From: Larix kaempferi
Lineage: Eukaryota > Streptophyta > Pinopsida > Pinales > Pinaceae
Reading direction: 5' to 3'
DNA: 64,000 bases
NCBI GenBank assembly: GCA_027924585.1
Contig: BSBM01000602.1
Location: 13,526,001 to 13,590,000, forward strand
The position numbers and the translations under genes are program-made. Under the pieces are notes generated by a model that was not told the origin of the DNA, made no database searches, and saw only the letters and a list, made by a program, of their open reading frames with translations. Positions 1 through 11,060 of the stretch are shown here, one piece after another. Position 1 is the first letter of the stretch. Each line of letters starts with the position of its first letter.

Positions 1-836
1 AAAGAGACTAATTGATCGTCTCACTGTAATGAAGGGGTCCTTGTGTACGCCCCGAGGCTTACTTAGCTATTGCTAGCTAACTCTCATGAATTCTATTTGC
101 AGAGAATAGGTAAGACAGAGAATTTTCAACCGAAGCCTTCTGATGTGTTTCAAATTAACTTGCAGTACCATATTGGCCTTTAAGTTAATTATGAATGTGT
201 AGAGAATTTATCTGCCCTGCAATTCAAACTCGGGTATTTTATGTAATTATCGGATTACCTTCATGTACTTCGTATTCCTAAAGGTTTCATAGTTTAACTG
301 TTGTAATAAGCAAATGGTAACCTACTCTAGCCAATTACTATGGAGATATTTATGTATTAATAATACATACTTTTTATATCAATACTATGGGAAAATTGCA
401 TTGTTTTATATTACATGTTCTCTATCTTAAACTATGGAGAACACAATGTAATACTTTTCCATTACATAGATTATAAATATATTACCTATGCCAGACAATA
501 TAATATAGCTTTTACAAAACCATATGTTACGTTGAATAAGAAAATGCACATTCTATATGCATAGACTTTATACGAGAATAATATGCACGATAACTATAGG
601 CATAAACTATATGTATAGGACTATATGCATAAATATCAGTGTAGGTTGCATAAATGTTTAACTATGGTAATAGTGTGATAGTGGATAATGCATTGGCATG
701 CACCTCGAACCAGTACTAAGGTATTTATGGTTCAATAACTACAATATGGTGGATTGCTTGATGGCATCTCTCGTGGAAATCTTCACATGAATGGAACTTG
801 GAACAAGGTGGCAAACCTTAACTGTGCAATGTAAAA
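1..836 (-). repeat. LTR-derived direct repeat, copy 1
   Basis: This stretch is nearly the same as 1207-2043, starting with the same AAAGAGACTAATTGATC and ending with TGTGCAATGTAAAAA. I read both copies as parts of one LTR family in minus orientation, because a PBS-like TCTGATACCA and a TGTAACACCCC end follow copy 1. The left part of this copy probably lies outside the window. No coding potential is visible. Confidence 0.6.
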
Positions 837-852
837 ACTCTCTGATACCACA
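837..852 (-). other. primer binding site-like motif next to an LTR end
   Basis: CTCTCTGATACCA is the reverse complement of a TGGTATCAGAG primer binding site, the type used with initiator tRNA-Met. It sits two bases before TGTAACACCCC, which would be the 3' end of a 5' LTR read on the minus strand. The same arrangement occurs at 14047-14060 and 37519-37532. Confidence 0.6.
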
Positions 853-2043
853 TGTAACACCCCAAAATTTCACTAAAATTTAAAAATTTTCAAGTAGCAA
901 TATCTGCTTGTGTTTGCTGTGCAGAAGTATCAAAAAATGTTAACTTTAATTACAACTAGACATTAAATCAAAAAGTACTTAACGACAGCAACTTCTATAA
1001 TCTGTCGTTAGTGACTAGGGGTTTTTTATTACTTATGAACCCCAACAATTGTCTTCATAGCTGTTAACCTAACTAGTGTCTTAAAAAGTTGTAATGTCAT
1101 TTATCGTCAAATAAACATCCTAATGTTAATTATTCCAATAGTTTACACTGTGTACTTTATTGATTGAATGCATATTGTCACTTTCGTTCTATGTTATAGA
1201 TTTGATTAAAGAGACTAATTGATCATCTCACTGTATTGAAGGGGTCCTTGTGTATGCCCAGAGGCTTACTTAGCTATTTCTAGCTAACGTTCATGAATTC
1301 TATTTGGAGAGAACAGGTAAGACATAGAATTTTCAACCGAAGCCTTCTGATGTGTTTCAAATTAACTTGCAGTACCATATTGGCCTTTTAAGTTAATTAT
1401 GAATATCTAGAGAACTTATCTGCCCTGCAATTCAAACTCAAGTATTTTATGTAATTATATGATTACCTTCATGTACTTCGTATTCCTAAAGGTTTCATAG
1501 TTTAACTGTTGTAATAAGCAAATGGTAACCTACTCTAGCCAATTACTATGGAGAAATTTATGTATTAATAATACATACTTTTTATATCAATACTATGGGA
1601 AAATTGCATTGTTTTATATTACATGTTCTCTATACAAAACTATGGAGAACGCAATGTAATACTTTTCCATTACGTAGATTATAAATATATTACCTATGTC
1701 ATGCAATATAATATAGCTTTTACAAAATTATATGTTACGTTTAAGAAGCAAATGCACATTCTATATGCATAGACTTTATACAAGAATAATATGCATGATA
1801 ACTATAGGCATAAACTATATGTTTAGGACTATATGCATAAATATATGTACGTTGCATAAATGTTTAACTATGGTAATAGTGTGATAGTGGATAATGCGTT
1901 GGCATGCACCTCGAACCAGTACTAAGGTATTTATGGTTCAATAACTTCAATATGGTGGATTGCTTGATGGAAGCTCTCATGGAAATCTTCACGTGAATGG
2001 AACTTGGAACAAGGTGGCAAACCTTAACTGTGCAATGTAAAAA
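853..2043 (-). repeat. LTR (5' LTR candidate) of a deleted minus-strand element
   Basis: The segment starts at TGTAACACCCC directly beside the PBS-like motif, and its 1207-2043 part repeats 1-836. The simplest reading is 5' LTR, PBS, then a large internal deletion joining straight into the 3' LTR. The true right end is not clear; it may continue towards 2305. A perfect 9-bp stem (TAACGACAG/CTGTCGTTA, 980-1010) lies inside. Confidence 0.5.
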
Positions 2044-2305
2044 ATCGCCTAGCTATGCATGGATTGTTATGATAATATCCTAGTTGTATCTACGTGTTGG
2101 CAGAAAACTGTGCGTTGAAAGTTGTGCCTTTAAATGCTATTAAATGAGTTTTATGATCGTGAATAGACCTACCTCTGTGGTTAGATCTGCGCCATTGATC
2201 TCAGGGTTAGTCTCAGGTTTTGAGTTAAACCCTAACCTTGTCATTGGTATGCCAACCTACTCGACAATTAGTTCATTTTGCAATTTGTGAGGGTGAGGCC
2301 GATAG
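2044..2305. other. unassigned flank of the Tat element
   Basis: Noncoding sequence left of the Tat insertion. Before that insertion it was continuous with 27610 onwards. I see no gene. It may be the rest of the LTR that starts at 853. Confidence 0.5.
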
Positions 2306-2310
2306 GCTCC
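2306..2310. other. target-site duplication of Tat element, left copy (GCTCC)
   Basis: GCTCC directly precedes the TGTTGTCGGG end of the LTR and is repeated at 27605-27609 after the other LTR. The 5-bp length fits Ty3/gypsy integration. Confidence 0.9.
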
Positions 2311-3353
2311 TGTTGTCGGGCAAATCTACCCTATAGCAAGGAAGCTAATGCTATCAACTGGAGTGGGGTGACAGGTAAGTGTATTGATGATATTACAGAA
2401 ATATTTATGAAAATAAATAAGTTATGGATCTTGAGAACACACCTTTCAATCGAAGTTCGATCCTAGCCTTTACTTGATCTTGTGTTCAACCTTCAAATCC
2501 ACCTTCCTTTCAGTAAACCTGCAATAACAATACCTTTCTCAAAGCATTTTGGGCAATATATAAAGCTTGAAAGAGACAAAAACAATGTTTAACATTCAAT
2601 ATTGAACAAAACAGATCCAAATTAAGATGTCATTTCAGAACACATTTAAGTTGGAATAAGAAAGACACTTCAACCTTTATTGTCAAAAGTAAATTGATGT
2701 ACAAGTATACCTGACTCTATGACAGGCTCCTGCAACTTGATTCTGGGCTCTTTCTCTTCTCTGGCTTGGCTATCTTTAGCATCAACTCCTCCAATGCAAT
2801 CTTCTTCTTTAGATCTCTATGTCTCAAATTTTCTCCATTAATCCATCTAACCTTTCTCTTTAGTCTTCCTTGTATTTATAGGATTAGAAAAGTAGTTCAG
2901 GTCGATATATGGTTATGGAGGAAGTTGGGGAAGTTGGGAAACTAGCAGCAACTAATCCTCCTCGAGAAAATTAATTATTTTTTAATCATCTTTTGATATG
3001 TACGCAACTATTATTCAGTGAAGTAGCGCATAGGGAGCTACTTTAGTGCTTACCAACTAGCGCTCATTCAATTTTAAATGTTGAGCGCTACTATGCTGAG
3101 AAGGAGTAGCGCCCATAAGGCTTTGGGCGCCGCTATTGTACACTGGAGTAGCGTATGGGCACTAGTCTCTCTAGGTAGAGTAGCGCTCATATCTCAGAAT
3201 GATATGTTTAGGGTTTTTTCCAGTAAAGTTAGGAAATGGAGTAAGTCTAAGTATCATCTAAGGTCAACATGCTCCTCTATCCAAGTTGTCCCTTTGTGTG
3301 ATCAACAGCTCAAGGTGATCACGGACGGAGAGGTGCAAGTTTAACCTATAACA
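2311..3353 (-). repeat. 3' LTR of Tat element
   Basis: It aligns over its whole length with 26562-27604, and both are 1043 bp. On the minus strand it starts TGTTATAGG and ends CGACAACA. It holds several GTAGCGCCCAT-like motifs between 3020 and 3190. Confidence 0.95.
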
Positions 3354-3365
3354 AATGCCCCCTAA
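3354..3365 (-). other. polypurine tract of Tat element
   Basis: On the minus strand the bases just before the LTR read TTAGGGGGCATT, a purine-rich tract in the position expected for plus-strand priming. The same tract, TAGGGGGCATC, precedes the related LTR at 47802. Confidence 0.8.
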
Positions 3366-4679
3366 TGTGTGAGGTCAGAGGGAAACGATGGCCGAAATAC
3401 ATTATAATCCAAATCCAGAGGAGGAGCAAAGAACCGCAGAAAACAAGTCACAAGAACACCTGCAACAAAGATCAAGGTCAGCGAGCAATTACATTTTTGA
3501 CATCATATAGATGTGCAGTGTGATACAACATGATCTCTGATACATAACAAGGAGATGTATATAAAAGCATGGCCACTTGGAATACAACCGTGGATCCATG
3601 TCAAACTGAGAGATCATAGCCATAACAACAAACTGGATCTATGTCTCATGGAGAGCCGAATATAAGTGAGGCTCAGTCTTGCGCAACTTGGGTGATAACA
3701 AAATGAGGTAATGTCATCCAAAATCCCATGGTCTTCATCCAAAACAACTCTAGGTACAAACCCTAACCATGTGAATAGATGAGCTGACAGTCAAACATGG
3801 GGGGTATCATTTGATTACTGGTCATTGATGTATACCGTTAACAAACGCGAGGACTTCCACCGATAATGATGATGGGGTCCAAGGTACCAAGTACAATTCG
3901 CCAAATGTGAATAGATGGACTTGGAGTCGAACACTTGGGAATACTGTCGAAGAAGAGACATTGAGGTATTCTCATCATTCAACAATGAGGAAAATTGCCA
4001 CTGGTGACTGCAATTTCCAAGGTACTAACCGAAACTCTAAACTTCAATCCCAGAATAATGAGTTGATGTCGATGGGAAGAAGTCTGTTGGAAGGGAGGCC
4101 TTAAGGCATCCTCCATCATCCAACTCAAGGAACACTCAACTGGTAAGAGCTGATGTGGAATAATATGTAACAAGACTGACACTAGGAAGGCTGACACATG
4201 AGGTCGAGGTAAACTGCAGAATGGTCGACACAGGATATATCCTTGAACATTGAGCACGACACAAAGTGACTCAAGCAGTTTCTGACGTAATGGGGTAAAT
4301 AATAAGTCTGAAATGTAAGAGACATTAGCAGACCCTCCATATGGTTGGAAGAATAACCAACTGGGGGAGTAAATAACTCGGAGGAAAGGTTCACCCTGAG
4401 GTCAAAAACTAAACCCAACCGACAAGATAGACTCAAGTAGGTGCTATGTTCAAGGATAGAACTGACTGAACTTCCTTTGACAATGAAGATATGATATGTC
4501 TTTCCCATTCCTTATTCTTTTTAGATAAAAGAATACATTTCTTGTTTTTTTAATGAGTCCAAGAAAGAATGAAAACTCAATAGATCCAACCATGTAAAAT
4601 TTTAACGAGACCATGGGAGGAAGACTCAGAACCTTCTTCATTGTTTATAGAGTTCGAATAAGAGATAGAAGATTACTCT

Positions 4680-5080
4680 ATATTTACTGATCTCTGGATT
4701 TTAATATCGAGCCGAGATCTATTCTTGCTCGCCAGTGTTTTCAATTTTAAGGAGTCTGAAAAACTTAAACAATAACTCCATATATCTACTCGTGGATTTT
4801 AGTATCGAGCCCAAGCAGATTAATGCTCGCCGGTGTTTTCCTGTTTATAGAGTCTAAAAAACTTAAACAATCCTCTTTTCACCTATCTGTGGATTTTATA
4901 TCGAGCCCAGATTGGTCTGTGCTCGGCGGTGTTTTCTTGTTTATAGAGTTGAAAAACTTAAACAGTCCTCTACTTACCCTCTCGTGGATTTCACATCGAG
5001 CCCAAGTAGGTGAATGCTCGCTTGGTATTTTCATGTTTAGAGATCCTGAAAACCCTAAAGAGAGGCTCCAAAAGGTTCTT
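4680..5080. repeat. four-copy tandem repeat, unit 95-99 bp
   Basis: The motif ATCGAGCC recurs at 4705, 4804, 4900 and 4995. Each copy also contains GTGGATTTTA-like, GCTCGCCGGTGTTTTC-like and GAAAAACTTAAAC segments. The copies are clearly diverged. Confidence 0.85.
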
Positions 5081-5839
5081 TTTTGTGCAGTTAGTCTCCT
5101 CCCCTGAAAAAGTATAAAACAATGGAAGAAGAACTCTTCTAGCGCATACAGGAGTATACCTAGAGTATACCTTTTTCGTAGTTAATCCACCTAGGCCCGG
5201 AAAAGGGGTAATTCTATACCTGAGTGGATGAGCCTTCGATTACTTTAACGATCTCAAAGAGGACAAGCTTGCTCGGCAATCTTGTTTAGGTTTAAATAGT
5301 CCAAACAAGAGCTTAAAATGACTTAAAGGCCAGCTTCTAGGATCATAGCTTCATACTCTGCCAAAACTAGGTCTTCAACAAAATATTAGTCGATGCGGCA
5401 AAAATCTCGAATGATATATGAATTTGAAATATTTAACTAGTTGACAAGATCTATCATCAAGAGTTTTGCAATTTAGGAGATGAATCCGACAAAAATTAAA
5501 TGAAAATTGAGCTTGGATTAGTAATGCACCATATATGTGTTTCAATTGATTAATTAGGGATTTTTTGAAAATTTTGAAACTATAGAAAATTAAACAATGG
5601 TGGGTAAAAATCAAAATCCAATATATATATAATTTCATTTTTAAAAAAAATCAATTTTCAATTTGTTTTGTAGGGCAAAGATTGGGGCAACCTTTTGCAA
5701 ATTTCAAATCTCCGTGGCGATCAAACCAAGCATCCAAACATCGTTATTCCTCCACCAAGTAAGTTAGAATTCACCCAACTTGCAATTTCATGGTTTAGTT
5801 TTCATTTTTTGAACAAAAAATAGCTTGCAACGTGATGCT

Positions 5840-5966
5840 CACAAGCATTGCTACGTGGGCGCTACTGTGTAACCATAGCAGTAGCGTATAAACGCGATGG
5901 GCGCTACTGTGCCCAAGTAGAGTAGCGCCCATACGTGACTGTGTAGTATACACAGTAGCGCTCATA
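5840..5966. repeat. cluster of GTAGCGC / GCGCTAC inverted motifs
   Basis: GGGCGCTACTGT and its inverse (ACAGTAGCGC, GTAGCGCCCAT) alternate several times within about 130 bp. The same motifs lie in both LTRs and near the PBS end (26270-26380). Function unknown. Confidence 0.7.
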
Positions 5967-6884
5967 CTTGAAAACCTATATACAAGTGCCGAGACTCAAA
6001 AAAATTTCATTTTTTGTGCAGGATGGTTCTTCAATGGAGGGAGAGAGAGCATGAGGACATGGATAGGTTGTCTATGCAAGATCCGGCCACTCTCCATGCT
6101 CTCCGAAGATGCGGTTTATTGAAGTTTTACCGAACCGTAAACATGAGGGCCTTAAACAAACTGTTTCGAAGACTTATTCAGTACTGGGATGTGGATACCA
6201 ATACTTTTGTCATCCATGGGCAAACTTTGGAGCTTACAGTTGATGACATATATTTCATTACTGGTCTCTCACGGAGAGGTGATGTAATCAATCTAAAAGG
6301 GTCTTCTCGTGTAGGTGTAAGATCTGTGCAAGAGTATGTGAATACATATTGTATTGCCGGAGCTGAGAAATCAGGAAGCCAAGTCTTGATTTCAACTATT
6401 GATGGTCTCCCTTTGAAAGTGATAGTGAGCATGATCAACTGAGTGGCAGGTGGTGCCTCACAACACTTAGCCTCCAGGCACTCTATGCATATTGGTGTAC
6501 AATGCTTACACGGTCATGTCTATGATTGGTGTACTAGTTTACTGGCGAGCATGAAATCTCAATTGACAGGTTGCAAATCCGGCACAATGAAGAATTTTGG
6601 GTACGATAGTATTTTGTGTACTTTCTTCTTTGAGAGGATGCCTGCTATCAGTTTGGGGATGCCTCTACCTCAGGTTAACCCCTGTGAGCCCAGACTAGGC
6701 CGTTGGGGTGACATATTCCTCCGCCAGGGTGGTGGGGAAACTCACTACTGTTATCATACTGATGATTTCCGGGGGTGGTGGGAGAGGCAAGTGCCCGCTT
6801 TCGAGCAGTTTCCATATGCTGGATTAGATTTCCGTCATGAACCAGAATTGGTGCTTCCTCCAGGTGGAGCCTGGGGAGATATTG

Positions 6885-6985
6885 GTATGTTTTAAATTTT
6901 GAGGTTTATTTAATTTTTTCAAACTTTTTCAAGTATTTTATTTTTATGAATGAATTTTGAAGTTCTAATCAAGTGTCATATGCAG
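6885..6985 (+). other. spliceosomal intron of the PMD gene
   Basis: The 5' splice site is G/GTATGT, the body is T-rich and the 3' site is ATATGCAG. Removing it keeps the frame (GDI then DVGPVHP). An intron on this strand shows the gene was meant to be transcribed opposite to gag-pol. Confidence 0.75.
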
Positions 6986-7099
6986 ATGTTGGGCCTGTTC
7001 ATCCTGAGGGACATCCTACCATCTTTGTGAGGCCAGTTGATATTGCTGCAACATATGCTATGTTGGGGACCTTAGAGAGAAAAATGAGTCGGTTGACTC

Positions 7100-7104
7100 A
7101 CGAA
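7100..7104. other. target-site duplication of LARD, left copy (ACGAA)
   Basis: ACGAA precedes TGTAACATCC here and is repeated at 17292-17296 directly after the other LTR end. Confidence 0.95.
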
Positions 7105-10100
7105 TGTAACATCCCCTTTAAAATGGAGTTGAAACTAAGGAAAAAAGGGTAAATAAAAAAATTATATTCATAAAAATGTAGGACCAAATAACAAAATGAA
7201 TTCATGAACATTCCATATACCCCGAATGAATGGACACTTGTATCTTACATATTTACATTAACTTTCAAGATTCGTTTGATACATACTTATCTCGACAGGA
7301 AAGGATAAGCCTATCTCCATGACACTAAAAGTTATAATATAATGACTACCATGCATTCATTTGAAACTTTGTTGCATATGAGGATCCATTAGTATACAAA
7401 TGACTAATTCTTAAACTTACCTTTTCACAAAGTAATATACTTAACCCATTTGAACATCTTACATGAAATAAACCTATGATGACATCAATTCAACTTATTA
7501 ATAACGTACATCTTTCTAAAGTAGATCACATCAATTATGGACACAAGGTATGATTATACATCTCTCGTAAAGTGAACCACATCATTTGAAACAACACAAG
7601 TTATGAATGTACATCTTTCATAAAATAAATCACACCAATCACAGAAAATTCAAACACAAGAGGCACAAATATACATGTGGTTCACCCAACCTTTGGGCTA
7701 CGTCCACGGGAGCAGTTGTCATATTCTATTTATACAAAAGAAGGGTACAACTTTCAATAAGGTATTTACAATGTACTTTCTCTTTTTCAAGCTTCTCACA
7801 AGAGAGCTTCAATAATATGAATCTAATACTATAATGAATACACAACGATCCATACTCCATAATCTGGATTTATAACAATCTTCCTCGTGCAATACAACTA
7901 ACCGAGGTTCACACATTTCAATGTGGTATTGCATCCAAACAATAATCCATACAATTCAACGTTATAATGAACACCATAGAAATCCAAAAGCATACAATAC
8001 AGAACCTTAACGAAAGGAAATAAGTCAGAGTACACTCGCATCCCTATATAACCATCGTCTGAGAAGATTCGATGGGATTTAGAACACCTTCGTTAAATAA
8101 AACCCCATCACGGCTGCATCTGAATAACAAGAAGTCGTGGCAATCAAAACAACACAGTAACAATATAAATCCCTCAGGAATCAAACCAAAGCCTAGATAG
8201 GCGGTGTAGCATTCACACTATCCTGGTATGATCTAAATAAAAGAGGTGAGACGCAAAAGTCAAAGCCTACTCAAAATAAAAGAAAACACACCTACATGAA
8301 TCCGTTCTCAAACTCGAACTCAAAGCTACATATCGCATGGGCTATGCATTAAAATCGGCCGGATCCATAACAAACTACCTAACATTATATAATATAAGTA
8401 GATAGATGCATGGAAATCAACTGACAGGCCAGAGTTTAACTCCATAAAAAGAATAAATCTAAAAGAAAACTTACATCCTTAAACTTACCGCCATGCAGCA
8501 ACCAACAAAAAAAAAAGAAAAGGAAAAACAAGATCCCCAAGAACTCGCGCCATCCAGAGGTCAAGAAGGTAATAGACACTCCTAAAATCTCAAATTAGTA
8601 CTCCAACTGTCCAGCTAACTAACCGTAAATCTAGTACTTATCAACTATACAGAATCTGAGCTGCAGGTTTAAATCGTAAACCCTACTCTTTTACGGCGCT
8701 CATGTCTTGATCGGAAATCACACAATTAAACAGAGTTTTTACTTGTGGTAGATCGTCTACCCAGTCTTTTAGATCGTTAAGGAAAATCAGATATTCTTTT
8801 AAAATAGAACAACAAATTTCATACATTATACTGACTGGCCGTATCTATCAGAAAATCAACCCGCGGCCAGCCAATAATTTTGGGAGATAACTCGAATCTT
8901 TCCAACGCAGGCCTACGTTTTTAAAGACAAGAGTATGTGAGTGGAAAAATAAATGGTGATGCTGAGATCCGATCTCAGAAGGGAATGGAAATAACCCAAG
9001 CAGTGATATATAGAAAAATACTTAGATCAAACCATAACGGCGTCTAAACTTCTAGCAATTAACTTAAAACATTGATCAACGATTCTGCCACGAATGCGCA
9101 GTTTGCATACTACGAGGTTAAGGAATGAAACTATGTCCACAGAAGGGAGATCGCAATTCCAAACCCTGTTAGTGTTAAATGTCTAAAACTCATCCTATGG
9201 AGATAGATCCGTGATGAATTCAAAGACAGGTTTGAAATATAAATCAACTATATGTATAATATTCAACTTACCATGATCGCTGGGTTGATCAATACAGTGA
9301 GTTCGCCGGAAGTAATGTTAAAACAACAAACCCGTGATCGCTGGGTTGATCCATACAGTGAGCACGCCCCCTGTAGATTGCTTCCTCAGACGCAGAGTGA
9401 ATCTCTGCTACGCTCGGCCTCTGTCTGTTATATCTAAAGTGCAAGGATAATTCCTCTTGCAATTAAATACTCAAATAACGTACTCAGGAATTTTAGCGCA
9501 AGATATATGAAGCATTATCACCCAGTTCGCATCTCTGTTACCGTCACTGTAACAGTTGTCTCTCCATCACAGATGATTCTTATCATCTGAAGGATTTTCG
9601 TCAAACGATCAATGCCGGATCTCTCCCTTCCTCTCCAACAGAGATCTCCCTTCGTTGCAGAGATCATTTCCTCTCCTCTAATGCCTAGATCCAGCAACCC
9701 CACTATTAAATTTTTTCTTTTCCTCTCTCCCCCCCAATCCGTCCAAATCAATACATATAGATCTAAATAGCAGTCCCCGCTCAATCGCAGTAGCTGCTAA
9801 ATTTTATACTCTCGATCCAATAGAACTCCGCTCCGTTCAACGCCGAGTTGTCCATCACTCTAGTGCCGAGGTCTCAATCACTCCCGTGCCGAGATCTCAA
9901 TCACGATCCCATCACTCTCGTGCCGAGATCTCCATAACGATCCCATAACTCTCGTGCCGAGATCTCAATAACTGCCATCTCCATAACTCGAGTGCGGCTA
10001 TCTCCATAACTCGAGTGCCGAGATCTCAATAACTGCCATCTCCATAACTCGAGTGCGGCTATCTCCATAACTCGAGTGCCGAGATCTCAATAACTCCCGC

Positions 10101-10335
10101 CACATGGAGTCCCAGAACGCAGGTTAGGTGAAGGTGCAACGGTGGCAACCATCAAGAGCCTCCACGGCGTCTTCACAACTACTCCATTCCGGTGGTGGGG
10201 AGTTAATGAAATGACTCAACAATCACCTACGTCTTCTATGGTTCGCCCTCCGCTATATAGTATACCTTCTAAATATTATTTCACATAACAATATACATTT
10301 CCAATTCTAATAGGGATACAAGGAGGAATATTACA
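7105..10335 (-). repeat. 3' LTR of LARD
   Basis: It runs from TGTAACATCC to GGAATATTACA (plus-strand reading) and is collinear with 14061-17291. Short open frames inside, e.g. 7607-7834 and 9252-9437, recur in the other LTR and have no recognisable product. A TATA-like CTATATAG lies at 10251-10258, only about 80 bp from the transcription-side end. Confidence 0.96.
9835..10100. repeat. short tandem repeats inside the LARD LTR
   Basis: Repeated units built from CTCGTGCCGAGATCTCAATAA and CCATAACTCGAGTGCGGCTA occur in series. The same array lies at 16792-17057 in the other LTR. Many CG sites are retained. Confidence 0.8.
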
Positions 10336-10353
10336 TCCTCCTCCCCTTTAAAA
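10336..10353 (-). other. polypurine tract of LARD
   Basis: On the minus strand AAAGGGGAGGAGGA lies directly before the TGTAATATTCC start of the 3' LTR. Confidence 0.85.
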
Positions 10354-10669
10354 ATAACACCGTCCTCGGTGTTCATACTTTTTGTAGTTCGCTTGCTTCG
10401 TCATCTCTATTTTTACCCTTTCTGGCCTTTCAAGAATTTCTCGCAAGTCGTATGGATCACACCTGATTTTTCGATTACAACAACGATTTCAAGAAAAATG
10501 AAAAATAATAATAAAACTTTATTATCAACTTCATAATCAAACTCAGAAACATAAATCATGAATTCTTTATTGCACATAACACTTGCAATATTTAGAATAG
10601 ATCTAGCGCTCCATGATTGTATACTGTTTGACACAATCAACAAACAGCATTCACTTGATCCAGGAAATT

Positions 10670-10899
10670 CTTGCCTAACACCTTAGTGCTCACACAACAA
10701 TCCTTTCTCTCATGCCTTGCCTAACACCTTAGTGCTCACACAGCAACCATTTCTTTTATGTCTTGCCTAACACCTTAGTGCTCACGCAGCAAACATTTCT
10801 TTCATGTTTTGCCTAACACCTTAGTGCTCACACAGCAAACATTTCTTTTATGTCTTGCCTAACACCTTAGTGCTCACGCAGCAAACATTTCTTTCATGC
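10670..10899 (-). repeat. five-copy tandem repeat, unit 46 bp
   Basis: Each unit begins CTTGCCTAACACCTTAGTGC and is followed by CTCACACAGCA and a T-rich part. Read on the minus strand it contains TGCTGTGTGAGCAC and GTTAGGCAAG, which occur once in each chromovirus LTR end (about 35578-35608 and 43048-43080). Confidence 0.9.
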
Positions 10900-10904
10900 A
10901 TACT

Positions 10905-11060
10905 AAGCAGCGTCCTGCCTCCCACATATACATTTTCTTATAGCTTGCCTAGGTCTTACAGCCAGCCGATTCTCCGAGAATCCTAGTGGCTGTTCAATCC
11001 CTGATTTTAGGGAGTATTTCAAATGCCATTACGACACTCTTTACACAATTCCCCTCAAGC
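10905..11060 (-). repeat. module shared by LARD interior and chromovirus LTR
   Basis: The minus strand has AAATCAGGGATTGAACAGCC, then TGTAAGACCTAGGCAAGCTATA, then GGAGGCAGGACGCTGCT. The chromovirus LTRs have the same blocks in the same order at about 35440-35560 and 42910-43030 on the plus strand. Confidence 0.8.

Larger units (their letters stand above)
3366..6022. other. noncoding 3' region of Tat element
   Basis: No convincing gene. Positions 3380 to about 4830 match, on the opposite strand, the broken Tat relative at 34700-35142 plus 46758-47801, so this is shared element sequence. A tandem repeat (4680-5080) and a cluster of GTAGCGC motifs (5840-5966) lie here. A GTAAGT donor-like site near 5759 and the TTTTGTGCAG acceptor at 6021 hint at a 5' noncoding intron for the PMD gene. 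Confidence 0.6.
6023..7104 (+). pseudogene. plant mobile domain (PMD) gene, 5' part, antisense to the Tat element
   Basis: Two exons are visible. Exon 1 starts at ATG 6023 just after a TTTTGTGCAG acceptor-like site and runs to 6884. A 101-bp intron (6885-6985, GTATGT...TATGCAG) joins in frame to exon 2 (6986-7104). The protein starts with a leucine-rich segment followed by DTNTFVIHG, DDIYFITGLSRRGD and later WWERQVP, the layout of the plant mobile domain family (PF10536; also in MAIL1/MAIN-type proteins and in Tat elements). A TGA at 6440-6442 interrupts exon 1, most simply a TGG changed to TGA. The gene is cut at 7104 by the LARD and continues in the same frame at 17297. Whether it had a function in the element is unknown. 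The family call rests on motif recognition only. Confidence 0.8.

Noticed and set aside
2278-2466. Open frame across 2278-2466
   Set aside because: It crosses the Tat LTR border at 2311, so it is a chance junction frame.
7607-7834. Short open frames repeated at 14563-14790, 9252-9437/16208-16393 and 9518-9784/16471-16740
   Set aside because: They are copies within the two LARD LTRs and contain no known domain.
10670-10899. Regular 46-bp repeats resembling a CRISPR-like array
   Set aside because: The whole unit is repeated, without unique spacers, inside a plant retroelement, so it is a tandem repeat.
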